DNA of 64,000 nt. Origin: Agarivorans sp. Alg241-V36 (GTDB taxonomy: Bacteria; Pseudomonadota; Gammaproteobacteria; Enterobacterales; Celerinatantimonadaceae). This document shows positions 34,300-41,068 of this stretch, in pieces (the stretch's first letter is position 1; each line of letters begins with the position of its first letter). The notes beneath the pieces were generated by a model. That model was not told the origin of the DNA and ran no database searches. It worked only from the letters and a program-made list of their open reading frames with translations. The position numbers and the translations under genes were made by a program. The DNA is taken from NCBI RefSeq assembly GCF_900537085.1, contig NZ_UNRE01000003.1:186001-250000 (forward strand). The letters are read 5' to 3'.

Positions 34300-34329
34300 G
34301 GTTTACATTGAACTAGTTCAATGTAAACC
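34300..34329. promoter_or_regulatory. 30-bp perfect palindrome upstream of the dehydrogenase gene
   Basis: GGTTTACATTGAACT (34300-34314) and AGTTCAATGTAAACC (34315-34329) are exact reverse complements with no spacer, 55 bases before the dehydrogenase start. There is no T-run on either strand, and a spacerless palindrome suits a dimeric repressor better than a terminator. No regulator gene lies directly beside it. Confidence 0.65.
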
Positions 34330-34383
34330 TCTTTGTCATATTGTGGTGTTAGCCACTTAACTGCTCTTAGGGTAAAGGAAGAC

Positions 34384-35277
34384 ATGATGACTACAGTAAC
34401 TAAAGCCACCGTTGCATTTATTGGTCTTGGAACAATGGGCTTTCCAATGGCGGGTCACTTAAGCCAGCAAGGCTACCAAGTGGTGGTTTACAACCGTACC
34501 GGTGCCACTGCTAAAAAGTGGTTAGCCAAGTATCAAGGTAAACAAGCTTTTAGCCCGGCAGAAGCCGCTAGCCAAGCAGACCTAATATTAACTTGTGTTG
34601 GCAACGACCAAGACTTGCAGCAGGTTTACCTTGGCGAACAAGGCATTATTGGCGCAGCAAAGTCAGGCAGCATTTTAGTTGACCATACCACCGCTTCGGC
34701 AGAGATTGCCTGCGAGCTAGCTACTGCTGCCAAAGCCCATCAGCTAGAGTTTCTCGACGCACCGGTATCAGGTGGTGAAGCCGGTGCAGTAAACGGCTGC
34801 CTAACAGTAATGGTAGGCGGAGAACAATCGACCCTAAGCAAAGTAGCAGCCGTTTTTGATTGCTATGCCAAAGCCGTTAACTTAATAGGACCCGTAGGCT
34901 ATGGTCAGCGCTGCAAAATGGTCAATCAACTTTGTATTACTGGTATCTTGCAAGGTTTATCAGAAGCGCTAAAGCTGGCAGGTGCCGCTAAGCTAGACAT
35001 CAACAAAGTTGTAGAGGTGCTGCAGCACGGCGCAGCGGGAAGCTGGCAACTGAGCAATCGAGCCAGCAGCATGACAGCCAATGAGTTTGACTTTGGTTTT
35101 GCCATTGATTGGATGAGAAAAGACTTAGCAATATGCTTTGATGAAGCAGACAAACTGGGTGTTGCCTTACCATTAGCCAAACAAGTTGATAATGAATATG
35201 CCAAGTTACAACAGCGTGGCTATGCTCGCGCCGATACTTCTGTACTTATCAAACAGTTCGACGACGAACAGCGCTAA
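34384..35277 (+). CDS. 3-hydroxyisobutyrate dehydrogenase-family NAD(P)-dependent oxidoreductase
   Basis: 297 residues from the first of two adjacent ATGs (34384, 34387) behind AAAGGAAG. The Rossmann start FIGLGTMGFPMAGHLSQQGY, the substrate motif DAPVSGGEAGA and the catalytic-lysine region GYGQRCKMVNQLC place it in the beta-hydroxyacid dehydrogenase family (3-hydroxyisobutyrate, tartronate semialdehyde, related acids). No valine-degradation or glyoxylate genes adjoin it, so the substrate stays open; tartronate semialdehyde would link it to the glyoxylate made from ureides 7 kb away, but this is speculation. Confidence 0.92.
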   Translation: MMTTVTKATVAFIGLGTMGFPMAGHLSQQGYQVVVYNRTGATAKKWLAKYQGKQAFSPAEAASQADLILTCVGNDQDLQQVYLGEQGIIGAAKSGSILVDHTTASAEIACELATAAKAHQLEFLDAPVSGGEAGAVNGCLTVMVGGEQSTLSKVAAVFDCYAKAVNLIGPVGYGQRCKMVNQLCITGILQGLSEALKLAGAAKLDINKVVEVLQHGAAGSWQLSNRASSMTANEFDFGFAIDWMRKDLAICFDEADKLGVALPLAKQVDNEYAKLQQRGYARADTSVLIKQFDDEQR

Positions 35278-35315
35278 TTGCCCCCTCGTTGCTTAATCAA
35301 GCAGCAAACTGCAGA

Positions 35316-35346
35316 TAAAAAAAACCTAAGGCCAGAGGCCTTAGGT
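35316..35346 (-). terminator. Minus-strand terminator with no annotated minus-strand gene before it
   Basis: A perfect 10-bp stem ACCTAAGGCC / GGCCTTAGGT (35324-35333 with 35337-35346) is followed on the minus strand by eight T residues (A-tract 35316-35324). On the plus side the sequence after the stem is GGGAGTCACG with no T-run. It therefore ends a leftward transcript, yet the next gene to the right on that strand is beyond 36197. Confidence 0.75.
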
Positions 35347-35736
35347 GGGAGTCACGCGAGAACGTGAATACTTAAAAACAATAGAAGTTCAAAAAACGAA
35401 AAAGAGCACGACAACACATACCCGCAACAGCACCAAGGGAGTAAGTATGGTGTCTACCAGCATGCTTGCATCTGTCTTGCCTAGCGCAGCGGCTCAAACT
35501 GACAACTTTTTCGCTAGCACTGTCTAATGTTAACCCATCTCAGGCAAAGCAAGCTCAATTGGCAAAACTTGACTGTAAGCTTTGATGTACAGTGATTTAT
35601 GCTAGTACAAAAACAGCTAGATTTTCAGCTTTAGCTTGCGCCAATGCTGCAGCTAGACTAAGCTCGCGCTCAAACGGCATGGCATAAAAATATTGCCAAG
35701 CCGAGTCCAATTACTATTTTCCACTGGGTACTTAAA
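35347..35736. other. Intergenic region with a possible micro-ORF
   Basis: About 390 bases between the dehydrogenase gene and the 125-residue hypothetical gene. It contains the small frame at 35447 and sits to the right of the leftward terminator, so it could encode a minus-strand small RNA. No other clear signal is seen. Confidence 0.4.
35447..35527 (+). CDS. Possible 26-residue micro-protein
   Basis: The frame starts at ATG 35447 behind a good AGGGAG site (35436-35441) and encodes a short chain with a hydrophobic/Ala-Ser middle (SMLASVLPSAAA) and a polar end. It may be a real small peptide, a leader, or chance. I know of no family for it. Confidence 0.3.
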   Translation: MVSTSMLASVLPSAAAQTDNFFASTV

Positions 35737-36114
35737 ATGACTGTTATCTCTGTTCCTGATTTAGCCAAACCACAAGTTAAAAGCCACCATAAAGCCCGCC
35801 ACTTAAAAAAGATGGCGATTGGACCATTCGCACAAACCTGTGCCGAAATCCGCTTCGTAGCAGACATTGAAAAATTTGATGAAGTAGATGCAGAGTTAGC
35901 TAATACTCAACAGCAGCAAGGCTGGGAGCTATTTATCGCCTACTTTAACGAGCAGTATCATGTAGCCATTAACTTCTTCACTGAGCAAGCAGAGCTAGAC
36001 GCAGTGATTGAACTGGCCAATGCTGCCATTGTAAAAGTACTGGGTGAGGTTGAGTTGCAAGTACTTGCTGGCGACGCAAACTACGGTGATTGGGACAGCT
36101 GCTACAGCAACTAA
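35737..36114 (+). CDS. Hypothetical protein, 125 residues
   Basis: Soluble acidic protein with a basic N-terminal stretch (KSHHKARHLKKMAIGPF), a central EIRFVADIEKFDEVDAELA and two aromatic-rich strands (WELFIAYFNEQYHVAINFF), ending GDANYGDWDSCYSN. No motif that I recognise. Coding is supported by length and a bidirectional terminator seven bases after the stop; the ribosome site is weak. Monocistronic. Confidence 0.7.
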   Translation: MTVISVPDLAKPQVKSHHKARHLKKMAIGPFAQTCAEIRFVADIEKFDEVDAELANTQQQQGWELFIAYFNEQYHVAINFFTEQAELDAVIELANAAIVKVLGEVELQVLAGDANYGDWDSCYSN

Positions 36115-36120
36115 GCCAAT

Positions 36121-36153
36121 AAAAAAGGCGTAAGTAATAACTTTACGCCTTTT
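36121..36153. terminator. Bidirectional terminator
   Basis: Stem AAAAGGCGTAA (36123-36133) / TTACGCCTTTT (36143-36153) with A-run on the left and T-run on the right serves both the gene ending at 36114 and the convergent gene ending at 36197. Confidence 0.85.
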
Positions 36154-36169
36154 GCTTTCACTAGTGATT

Positions 36170-36187
36170 CGCTATGTATACATAGCG
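36170..36187. repeat. 18-bp perfect palindrome
   Basis: CGCTATGTA/TACATAGCG is a spacerless palindrome ten bases past the stop of the CDF-type gene, just inside the bidirectional terminator. It could be a protein site or a 3' hairpin; no T-run. Confidence 0.45.
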
Positions 36188-36196
36188 CAATCGTAG

Positions 36197-36859
36197 CTAG
36201 TAACTAAATTCAAGCTTTCTAATACTGTTCAACTGATTTAACGCACGAAGGGTCATTTTAAGCGGTACCCAGACAAAATAGGCTGAGGCAATAATCACCA
36301 TTGCCGGATCGGCATATACTGCAAATGCGGCGTAAGCACTTTTACTTAATAGCATCGCCACAACAAAGCCAAGCAACACCGCCCCGCTTATTACACTGTC
36401 CATTAACCATTGTTTCGCTTCTGCATCCAGCAGCAGCGACTGTTTACTCGCTCTTGTGAGGATCAGATAAGTCGCTATACAGCCCACAACATTAATCAGC
36501 CCGAACACCAAGGCTAAACCGGTATCCACATCGCGGCCACCATTTACTATGGCCAATACTGCAGATCCAAATGAAAACAAACACATAGCACTAATCGCTA
36601 AACCTTTGAAGGCCACCACAGCCGGCTCTATCATTAGCGCTTTATTGGGCTGTTCTTCAAATACAGGGTGTTTTCTTAACGCTAGAGAGCCCAATGAAAC
36701 TAGCGTTAACGCTAGACTCACCAAAGAATAGGCACCATCAAATACAATCACTAAAGAACCGGCCCAAAAACCAAGGCTGATACCGAGTAAAGCAAACAAA
36801 AAGGAGGAAAAACTAGAAAAACTTAACAGCGTTTTTTCTGATACAGCGGAGCGAAACAT
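36197..36859 (-). CDS. CDF-type cation transporter, membrane domain only
   Basis: 220 residues with about six membrane helices in the cation-diffusion-facilitator order: GSLVIVFDGAYSLVSL (helix 2 with the metal Asp) and LLLDAEAKQWLMDSVISGAVLLGFV (helix 5 region with paired Asp). CDF proteins such as FieF run ~300 residues and end in a cytoplasmic metal-binding domain; here the chain stops right after helix 6 (LNQLNSIRKLEFSY), so that domain is missing. Short forms exist. Metal and direction cannot be told. Confidence 0.8.
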   Translation of the reverse strand: MFRSAVSEKTLLSFSSFSSFLFALLGISLGFWAGSLVIVFDGAYSLVSLALTLVSLGSLALRKHPVFEEQPNKALMIEPAVVAFKGLAISAMCLFSFGSAVLAIVNGGRDVDTGLALVFGLINVVGCIATYLILTRASKQSLLLDAEAKQWLMDSVISGAVLLGFVVAMLLSKSAYAAFAVYADPAMVIIASAYFVWVPLKMTLRALNQLNSIRKLEFSY

Positions 36860-37008
36860 TTAACTACTTATGACGCCTTTTGGCATCATAACCTTCTATC
36901 AAATAATAAAAGTTCGCTATTGTAGTGGTTAAATAACCCACATTCAAGCCAAATTCTCCGCTGCAAAATCAGCAGTAGAGAGCCAAAACGCAAACCTAGT
37001 AATGTGCC

Positions 37009-37227
37009 TTAATTCTCTGACTCAACTAAGGCTTTAATCTTGTGGGCTTTTTCAAAATGATCGAGCTGGTGAGTTTCTATCCACCACCTGGCGGCTTCCA
37101 TTAGCAACTCGGGCTTATCATTTTTATTGGCAAAAAACGCGTAGAAAGACAAACCTACATTACTACCTTTAGCCTCAATTTTGCTTTGGCATACCTTAAT
37201 AATATGGGCGCGCAAGCTTGCTCTCAT
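37009..37227 (-). CDS. Small conserved protein, possibly DUF6500
   Basis: 72 residues from the ATG at 37227, eight bases past the stop of the WYL-regulator gene; a longer frame would overlap that gene. The chain (RAHIIKVCQSKIEAKGSNVGLSFYAFFANKNDKPELLMEAARWWI and a closing HFEKAHKIKALV) resembles small conserved proteins I recall as DUF6500. No known function. It is the downstream partner of the WYL regulator in a two-gene operon. Confidence 0.7.
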   Translation of the reverse strand: MRASLRAHIIKVCQSKIEAKGSNVGLSFYAFFANKNDKPELLMEAARWWIETHQLDHFEKAHKIKALVESEN

Positions 37228-37235
37228 AATCTTTG

Positions 37236-38111
37236 TTATTCCTGCAACTGCCAACCTGGCGCAATGTTTAAGCCCGATACATTTGCCAGTACCTTGCTGT
37301 CTTTTAAGGCCAATTGGTATTCGCCACCACTCAAACTGTGTTGTTTGGAACAATCAACATTCCATTGGCGTAATAAATACCCCGCCAGCGCAGCGCGTAC
37401 TTCAAGTTTAAGCGCCCCTTCATGCATCGCATAATCAAGTTCGATGGCTTGTGGGTAATGCAAGCTAGGGTGAGCCACCAGCTCCAACTCAACAATGTGA
37501 TTCCATTGTTTGTCGTATTCGCGCGCTTCTAGCGTGGCAATTGACTGATCAAGAACTTCCAATTGGGTAAAGCGAGTACATACAAAATCTCTAAAGCTAC
37601 CACTGACTCGGTCAAAAGCTCTAACATGCCAGCGGTGGCCATTATTGACTAAACTGTGAGGCACTATTTCCCGGCTGCTTTCGCCGGAAGATATAGACAG
37701 ATAACTGCACTTTAGCGGTACGCGGTGATGAATAGCACGCATAATAGAGGCAATAAAATCAGCCTTAGGATGCACCAATCTAACCGCATCAAAGCAGGTA
37801 TCACTAGGCTCTAGCGGAAATGATAAGCCGTCACCAAAACCATGAGACAGACCCGTTAATATCGCTTCTGGATTATGAGAAAACAAAGGAGAGAATTGAT
37901 CCCTGCGTAAATACCTGCGTGCTTTATGATCTAAAAAAGCATTATTAGGCGCAAGTTGCTTATAGCTAGCGAGATCGCGGGTAGCAGCAGCAAGCCCTGT
38001 TTGAAATCGACTAATTAAGTCGGCTCTACTCACTTCGCCAAAATACTCTAGGCTAAAATCAATAAAGGCCAGTCGGCTTCTTTGTCCATGGTTCAGTTCA
38101 TTCAAATCCAT
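37236..38111 (-). CDS. WYL-domain transcriptional regulator, BrxR/CapW-like
   Basis: 291 residues. N-terminal winged helix (about 10-75: RSRLAFIDFSLEYFGEVSRADLISRF, then TGLAAATRDLASYKQLAPNN), central WYL domain (about 120-205, with REIVPHSLVNNGHRWHVRAFD) and a C-terminal WCX-like dimer domain. The N-terminal pattern (YFG-V-R-DL, then a DL..Y....P.N segment) is that of the BrxR/CapW repressors that control BREX and CBASS phage defence. No defence genes adjoin it; only the 72-residue protein follows. Whether it senses nucleic acid or nucleotide ligands is inferred from the family. Confidence 0.85.
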   Translation of the reverse strand: MDLNELNHGQRSRLAFIDFSLEYFGEVSRADLISRFQTGLAAATRDLASYKQLAPNNAFLDHKARRYLRRDQFSPLFSHNPEAILTGLSHGFGDGLSFPLEPSDTCFDAVRLVHPKADFIASIMRAIHHRVPLKCSYLSISSGESSREIVPHSLVNNGHRWHVRAFDRVSGSFRDFVCTRFTQLEVLDQSIATLEAREYDKQWNHIVELELVAHPSLHYPQAIELDYAMHEGALKLEVRAALAGYLLRQWNVDCSKQHSLSGGEYQLALKDSKVLANVSGLNIAPGWQLQE

Positions 38112-38459
38112 TTTGCTTCGCTCTATTCATCTCGAAAAGACAAATACTAACAAGCACCTTAGGCATAGGCAATCATTTTGATTAGGTATAAACATGCCTG
38201 TGACATTGGCCTATTTTAAGCTGTAAAAAGCATCATAAAGCGCGCTGAGCAATTACTATTTTTCACAAATTAGGTCGCTATTTTTCACCATAAAGCTTTC
38301 TGCCTCGCAAAATCAGCAAGCACCATGAAATAAACTAATTTATTTTTATCAAGAACTTAGCAAATTACCATCAACCAATGTCACACATCTAGATCACATT
38401 CACTAAGTCCAAAGCTGGTTCTGAGCATTTTTTGCCCAGCACAAAATATAAACTATCAC
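38112..38459. other. Divergent intergenic region between WYL regulator and GH8 genes
   Basis: AT-rich region carrying both promoters. A half of a CRP-type site (TCTAGATCACATT, 38388-38400) is present, but the left half does not match. A possible GH8 promoter is TTGCCC (38432-38437) with TATCAC (38454-38459), spacer 16, ending at the operator palindrome. Confidence 0.4.
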
Positions 38460-38473
38460 TGTTAGCGCTAACA
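38460..38473. promoter_or_regulatory. LacI-type operator at the GH8 promoter
   Basis: TGTTAGC/GCTAACA is a perfect 14-base palindrome with a central CpG-like GC step, the layout of LacI/GalR-family operators. It sits right after a candidate -10 and 32 bases before the GH8 start, where a bound repressor would block transcription. No LacI-family gene lies in the window. Confidence 0.65.
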
Positions 38474-38505
38474 AAAATAATAATGATCAATTGTAAGGAT
38501 GAACA

Positions 38506-39885
38506 ATGACAGTTTTTTCAACTACGCGCCCATTGCTAAGCTGCGCAATAATCGGCTCAGCATTGATGTTAAATTGCGCCAGCTTTTCGGCCAGTGCCGC
38601 ATTAAGCAAACAGAATTTAGCCAATTCTGGATATTGGGGAGGTATATTGCTTCCCAACGACACTGCGATTAATGCATCAGAACTGAACAGCATATATAAC
38701 CGTTTTGTCGACAACTATATCGTTAATGCCGGTACCGACATGGCACGAGTTAAATGGGGTTCGGGCGGTGCGTTGCGGGATGGCAGTGGCAACGTAAGTA
38801 AAGATGCTTACGCAACCGCCTCTGAAGGTATGGGTTACGGAATGCTAGTTACCGCTTATGGCGATGACAAAACTCGCTTCGATAAACTCTTTCGGTTTTA
38901 TAGAAAAGCCTTAGATGATAACAATGCTGATTTAATGCCTTGGTTAGTGTGGAGCAATGCCTCGCCAGTAACCAACGATATTTGTTATGGCATTGTTGGC
39001 CAAAGCCAAACCTGTTTTGGCGCGGGTGGTGGCGGCCCAGCCACCGATGGTGATATTGATATTGCCATGGCACTGTTTGTTGCCGCGGATAAATGGGACA
39101 ACCCCGATATTGATTATCGCGCAGAGGCGATTCACATTGTAAACGAACTGCACGATAACTGGTTGCATTGGTGCGCTGATGACGGCGGTACTTGGGTGGT
39201 AAAACCTTATCAAAAGTCTAACTTCGACCCATGTAATGATGAAATTGATGCCTCTTATTCAATACCGGCATTCTTTCGTTACTTTGCGGAGGTAGCTGCG
39301 GTAGACAGCTCGGTAAAAAATGCTAATGACCGCTGGAACTCAGCTGCGCGCGATCTATACAGCAAGTTACTCGACAAACAAAAAGCTGGTCCAAATGGGG
39401 ATAAAACCTTTGTTCCAGATTGGATGAAGTTAGATGGAAGCGCGGTTACCGGCAGAAGCACCAACTATGGCTCTGATGCTTCACGTATTCCTTGGCGCGT
39501 CACCATGGACTACGCCTGGTATGGAAGCAGTGAGTCGCAAGACTGGACACGCCGCTTAATCAATGACTTGGTAAATAATTCCAATAATGGCGGCATTGCC
39601 GATATTAACGCTGATATTTCCCAAGCCACTGGAAACTCTGCTGGTTATAACGGGCGTTCTTTCTCTGGAGGATTTGCGGTAGCCGCAATGCTCTATAACT
39701 GGTACCCAGACAATGCCAACGATTACACCGAGCATTGGGTGGATGAAACCTTAAATGGCAGCCTACCTTGGAACATTGGGGCTAACGGTTACGAAAACGC
39801 CAATAACGATTACTACGGCATGGCGCTTTCGGCTTTATATGCACTTACTCTCACCGGCAATGCCTATAAGCCAGCACTAAATTAG
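38506..39885 (+). CDS. Secreted glycoside hydrolase family 8 enzyme
   Basis: 459 residues with a signal peptide (about 1-31, ending SASA). The GH8 domain spans nearly the rest: the proton donor is in ATASEGMGYGM (E107), and the second conserved acidic segment is GPATDGDIDIAMAL (D181, D183). GH8 enzymes are inverting endo-hydrolases of beta-1,4-glucan, mixed-linkage glucan, xylan or chitosan; which one cannot be told by eye. No bcs genes are near, so a cellulose-synthesis role is unlikely; a secreted glucanase or chitosanase fits the agar/alginate-degrading lifestyle. AAGGATGAAC precedes the ATG. Confidence 0.9.
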   Translation: MTVFSTTRPLLSCAIIGSALMLNCASFSASAALSKQNLANSGYWGGILLPNDTAINASELNSIYNRFVDNYIVNAGTDMARVKWGSGGALRDGSGNVSKDAYATASEGMGYGMLVTAYGDDKTRFDKLFRFYRKALDDNNADLMPWLVWSNASPVTNDICYGIVGQSQTCFGAGGGGPATDGDIDIAMALFVAADKWDNPDIDYRAEAIHIVNELHDNWLHWCADDGGTWVVKPYQKSNFDPCNDEIDASYSIPAFFRYFAEVAAVDSSVKNANDRWNSAARDLYSKLLDKQKAGPNGDKTFVPDWMKLDGSAVTGRSTNYGSDASRIPWRVTMDYAWYGSSESQDWTRRLINDLVNNSNNGGIADINADISQATGNSAGYNGRSFSGGFAVAAMLYNWYPDNANDYTEHWVDETLNGSLPWNIGANGYENANNDYYGMALSALYALTLTGNAYKPALN

Positions 39886-39932
39886 GCTTGAGTGTTAGGC
39901 TTGAATTCTAGGGTTAATTTAGCGGTATAACC

Positions 39933-40943
39933 CTAGTCCATGACCAAGGTCTCGCCAATTTTCATGGTAATAAACGGTGCCGACGCAGCTTCGGAGCTAC
40001 TTAAATCTCCTAACAGCTCGGCGGGCTCCATCACCGGCTCTGCAGTAAGCGGGTAAGTTCCCCAGTGCATGCCAATAGACAGTTTGGCTTTTACATCTTG
40101 ATGCACTTTTATCGCTTCGGGAACATTAACGTGCTGGTCTTTCATGAAGCCACGTGGTGAGTAAGCGCCAATAGGAATAAATGCCAGATCGATTTCTCCT
40201 GCTCGCTCGCCTATCTCTTTAAAATCATAAGGGTTATAGCCGGTATCTCCAGCAAACCAATAACGCTTGCCGTTAAACTCAATGAGCCAACTGGCCCAGT
40301 GGCTTTTATTGCGATCAAACAAGCCTCGTGCCGACCAATGTTGGCTAGGTGTAGCGGTTACCAAGGCCTCACCCTTTTGCTGCGAGCCCCACCAAGGTAG
40401 TTCGGTAATGTTGCTTGGTTCAATATCCATTTTTTCAAACCAAACGCCTAAGCCTTCTGGCACAAAATAATGGGTAGAATTTCCGAAGTGCTCAATGGCC
40501 TTTTTATCCAAGTGATCATAGTGATTATGAGAAATAACCACAAAGTCCACGCTAGGTAGTTCTTCTGGATTAAAGGTGAGTGGCACTAAACGTTTTGGTC
40601 CGGCAAAGCTTACTGGCGATACTCGCTCACTAAAAACCGGATCGGTAAGAAAAGTTAGCTCTGGCAATTGCACCAAAAAGCTGGAGTGACCTAACCAAGT
40701 CACCTTAGTGCCAGCATGACTATTATTAAGCAGTTCCACATCAACATCTTGGCGCGGCACGCGGTGAGCTTCGGCAGCTTGATCAGACCATTTCGTATCG
40801 CCAAAAAAGCGAACATAAAGAAACTTAAAGGGGTTTTTAGCGATCGGCTCAAGATGGTTATTTTGATACTCTTTATCCGAGGAACTACAGGCAATAACTA
40901 AGCCCACCGCGGCCAAAATCAACAATTTTACAAATAGCTTCAC
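39933..40943 (-). CDS. MBL-fold hydrolase, NAPE-PLD/UlaG-like lipoprotein
   Basis: 336 residues. The signal peptide ends in a lipobox (LVIAC, Cys19). The metallo-beta-lactamase fold shows VVISHNHYDHLDK (HxHxDH metal motif), WLGHSSFLVQLPELTFLTDPVFS before it, the later Asp in WFAGDTGYN, and the His in IGMHWGTYPL. The layout matches bacterial homologues of N-acyl-phosphatidylethanolamine phospholipase D. Substrate not known. Located in the periplasm or at the outer membrane by its lipobox. Confidence 0.9.
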   Translation of the reverse strand: MKLFVKLLILAAVGLVIACSSSDKEYQNNHLEPIAKNPFKFLYVRFFGDTKWSDQAAEAHRVPRQDVDVELLNNSHAGTKVTWLGHSSFLVQLPELTFLTDPVFSERVSPVSFAGPKRLVPLTFNPEELPSVDFVVISHNHYDHLDKKAIEHFGNSTHYFVPEGLGVWFEKMDIEPSNITELPWWGSQQKGEALVTATPSQHWSARGLFDRNKSHWASWLIEFNGKRYWFAGDTGYNPYDFKEIGERAGEIDLAFIPIGAYSPRGFMKDQHVNVPEAIKVHQDVKAKLSIGMHWGTYPLTAEPVMEPAELLGDLSSSEAASAPFITMKIGETLVMD

Positions 40944-41021
40944 GCTTTACATCCCTTAAATCTTTTCCAAGAAAACTCACTCTAGTGTCTAGCCACAAGC
41001 TTTGGCAAGTTGCTAAACAAT

Positions 41022-41052
41022 AAAAAAGCGCTGGGGTTTACCAGCGCTTTTT
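41022..41052. terminator. Terminator of the GGDEF gene (bidirectional form)
   Basis: Perfect 12-bp stem AAAAAGCGCTGG / CCAGCGCTTTTT (41023-41034 with 41041-41052) with A- and T-runs built into the arms, 17 bases past the stop of the minus-strand gene at 41069. Confidence 0.9.
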
Positions 41053-41068
41053 CGTGATACGGCTTTAT

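Noticed and set aside
35681-35700. Sigma-54 promoter (TGGCAT ... TTGC)
   Set aside because: The spacing between the two blocks is seven bases where five are needed, and the -24 block is imperfect.
38378-38400. Full CRP site upstream of the GH8 gene
   Set aside because: The right half (TCTAGATCACATT) fits, but the left half reads ACACA where TGTGA is needed.
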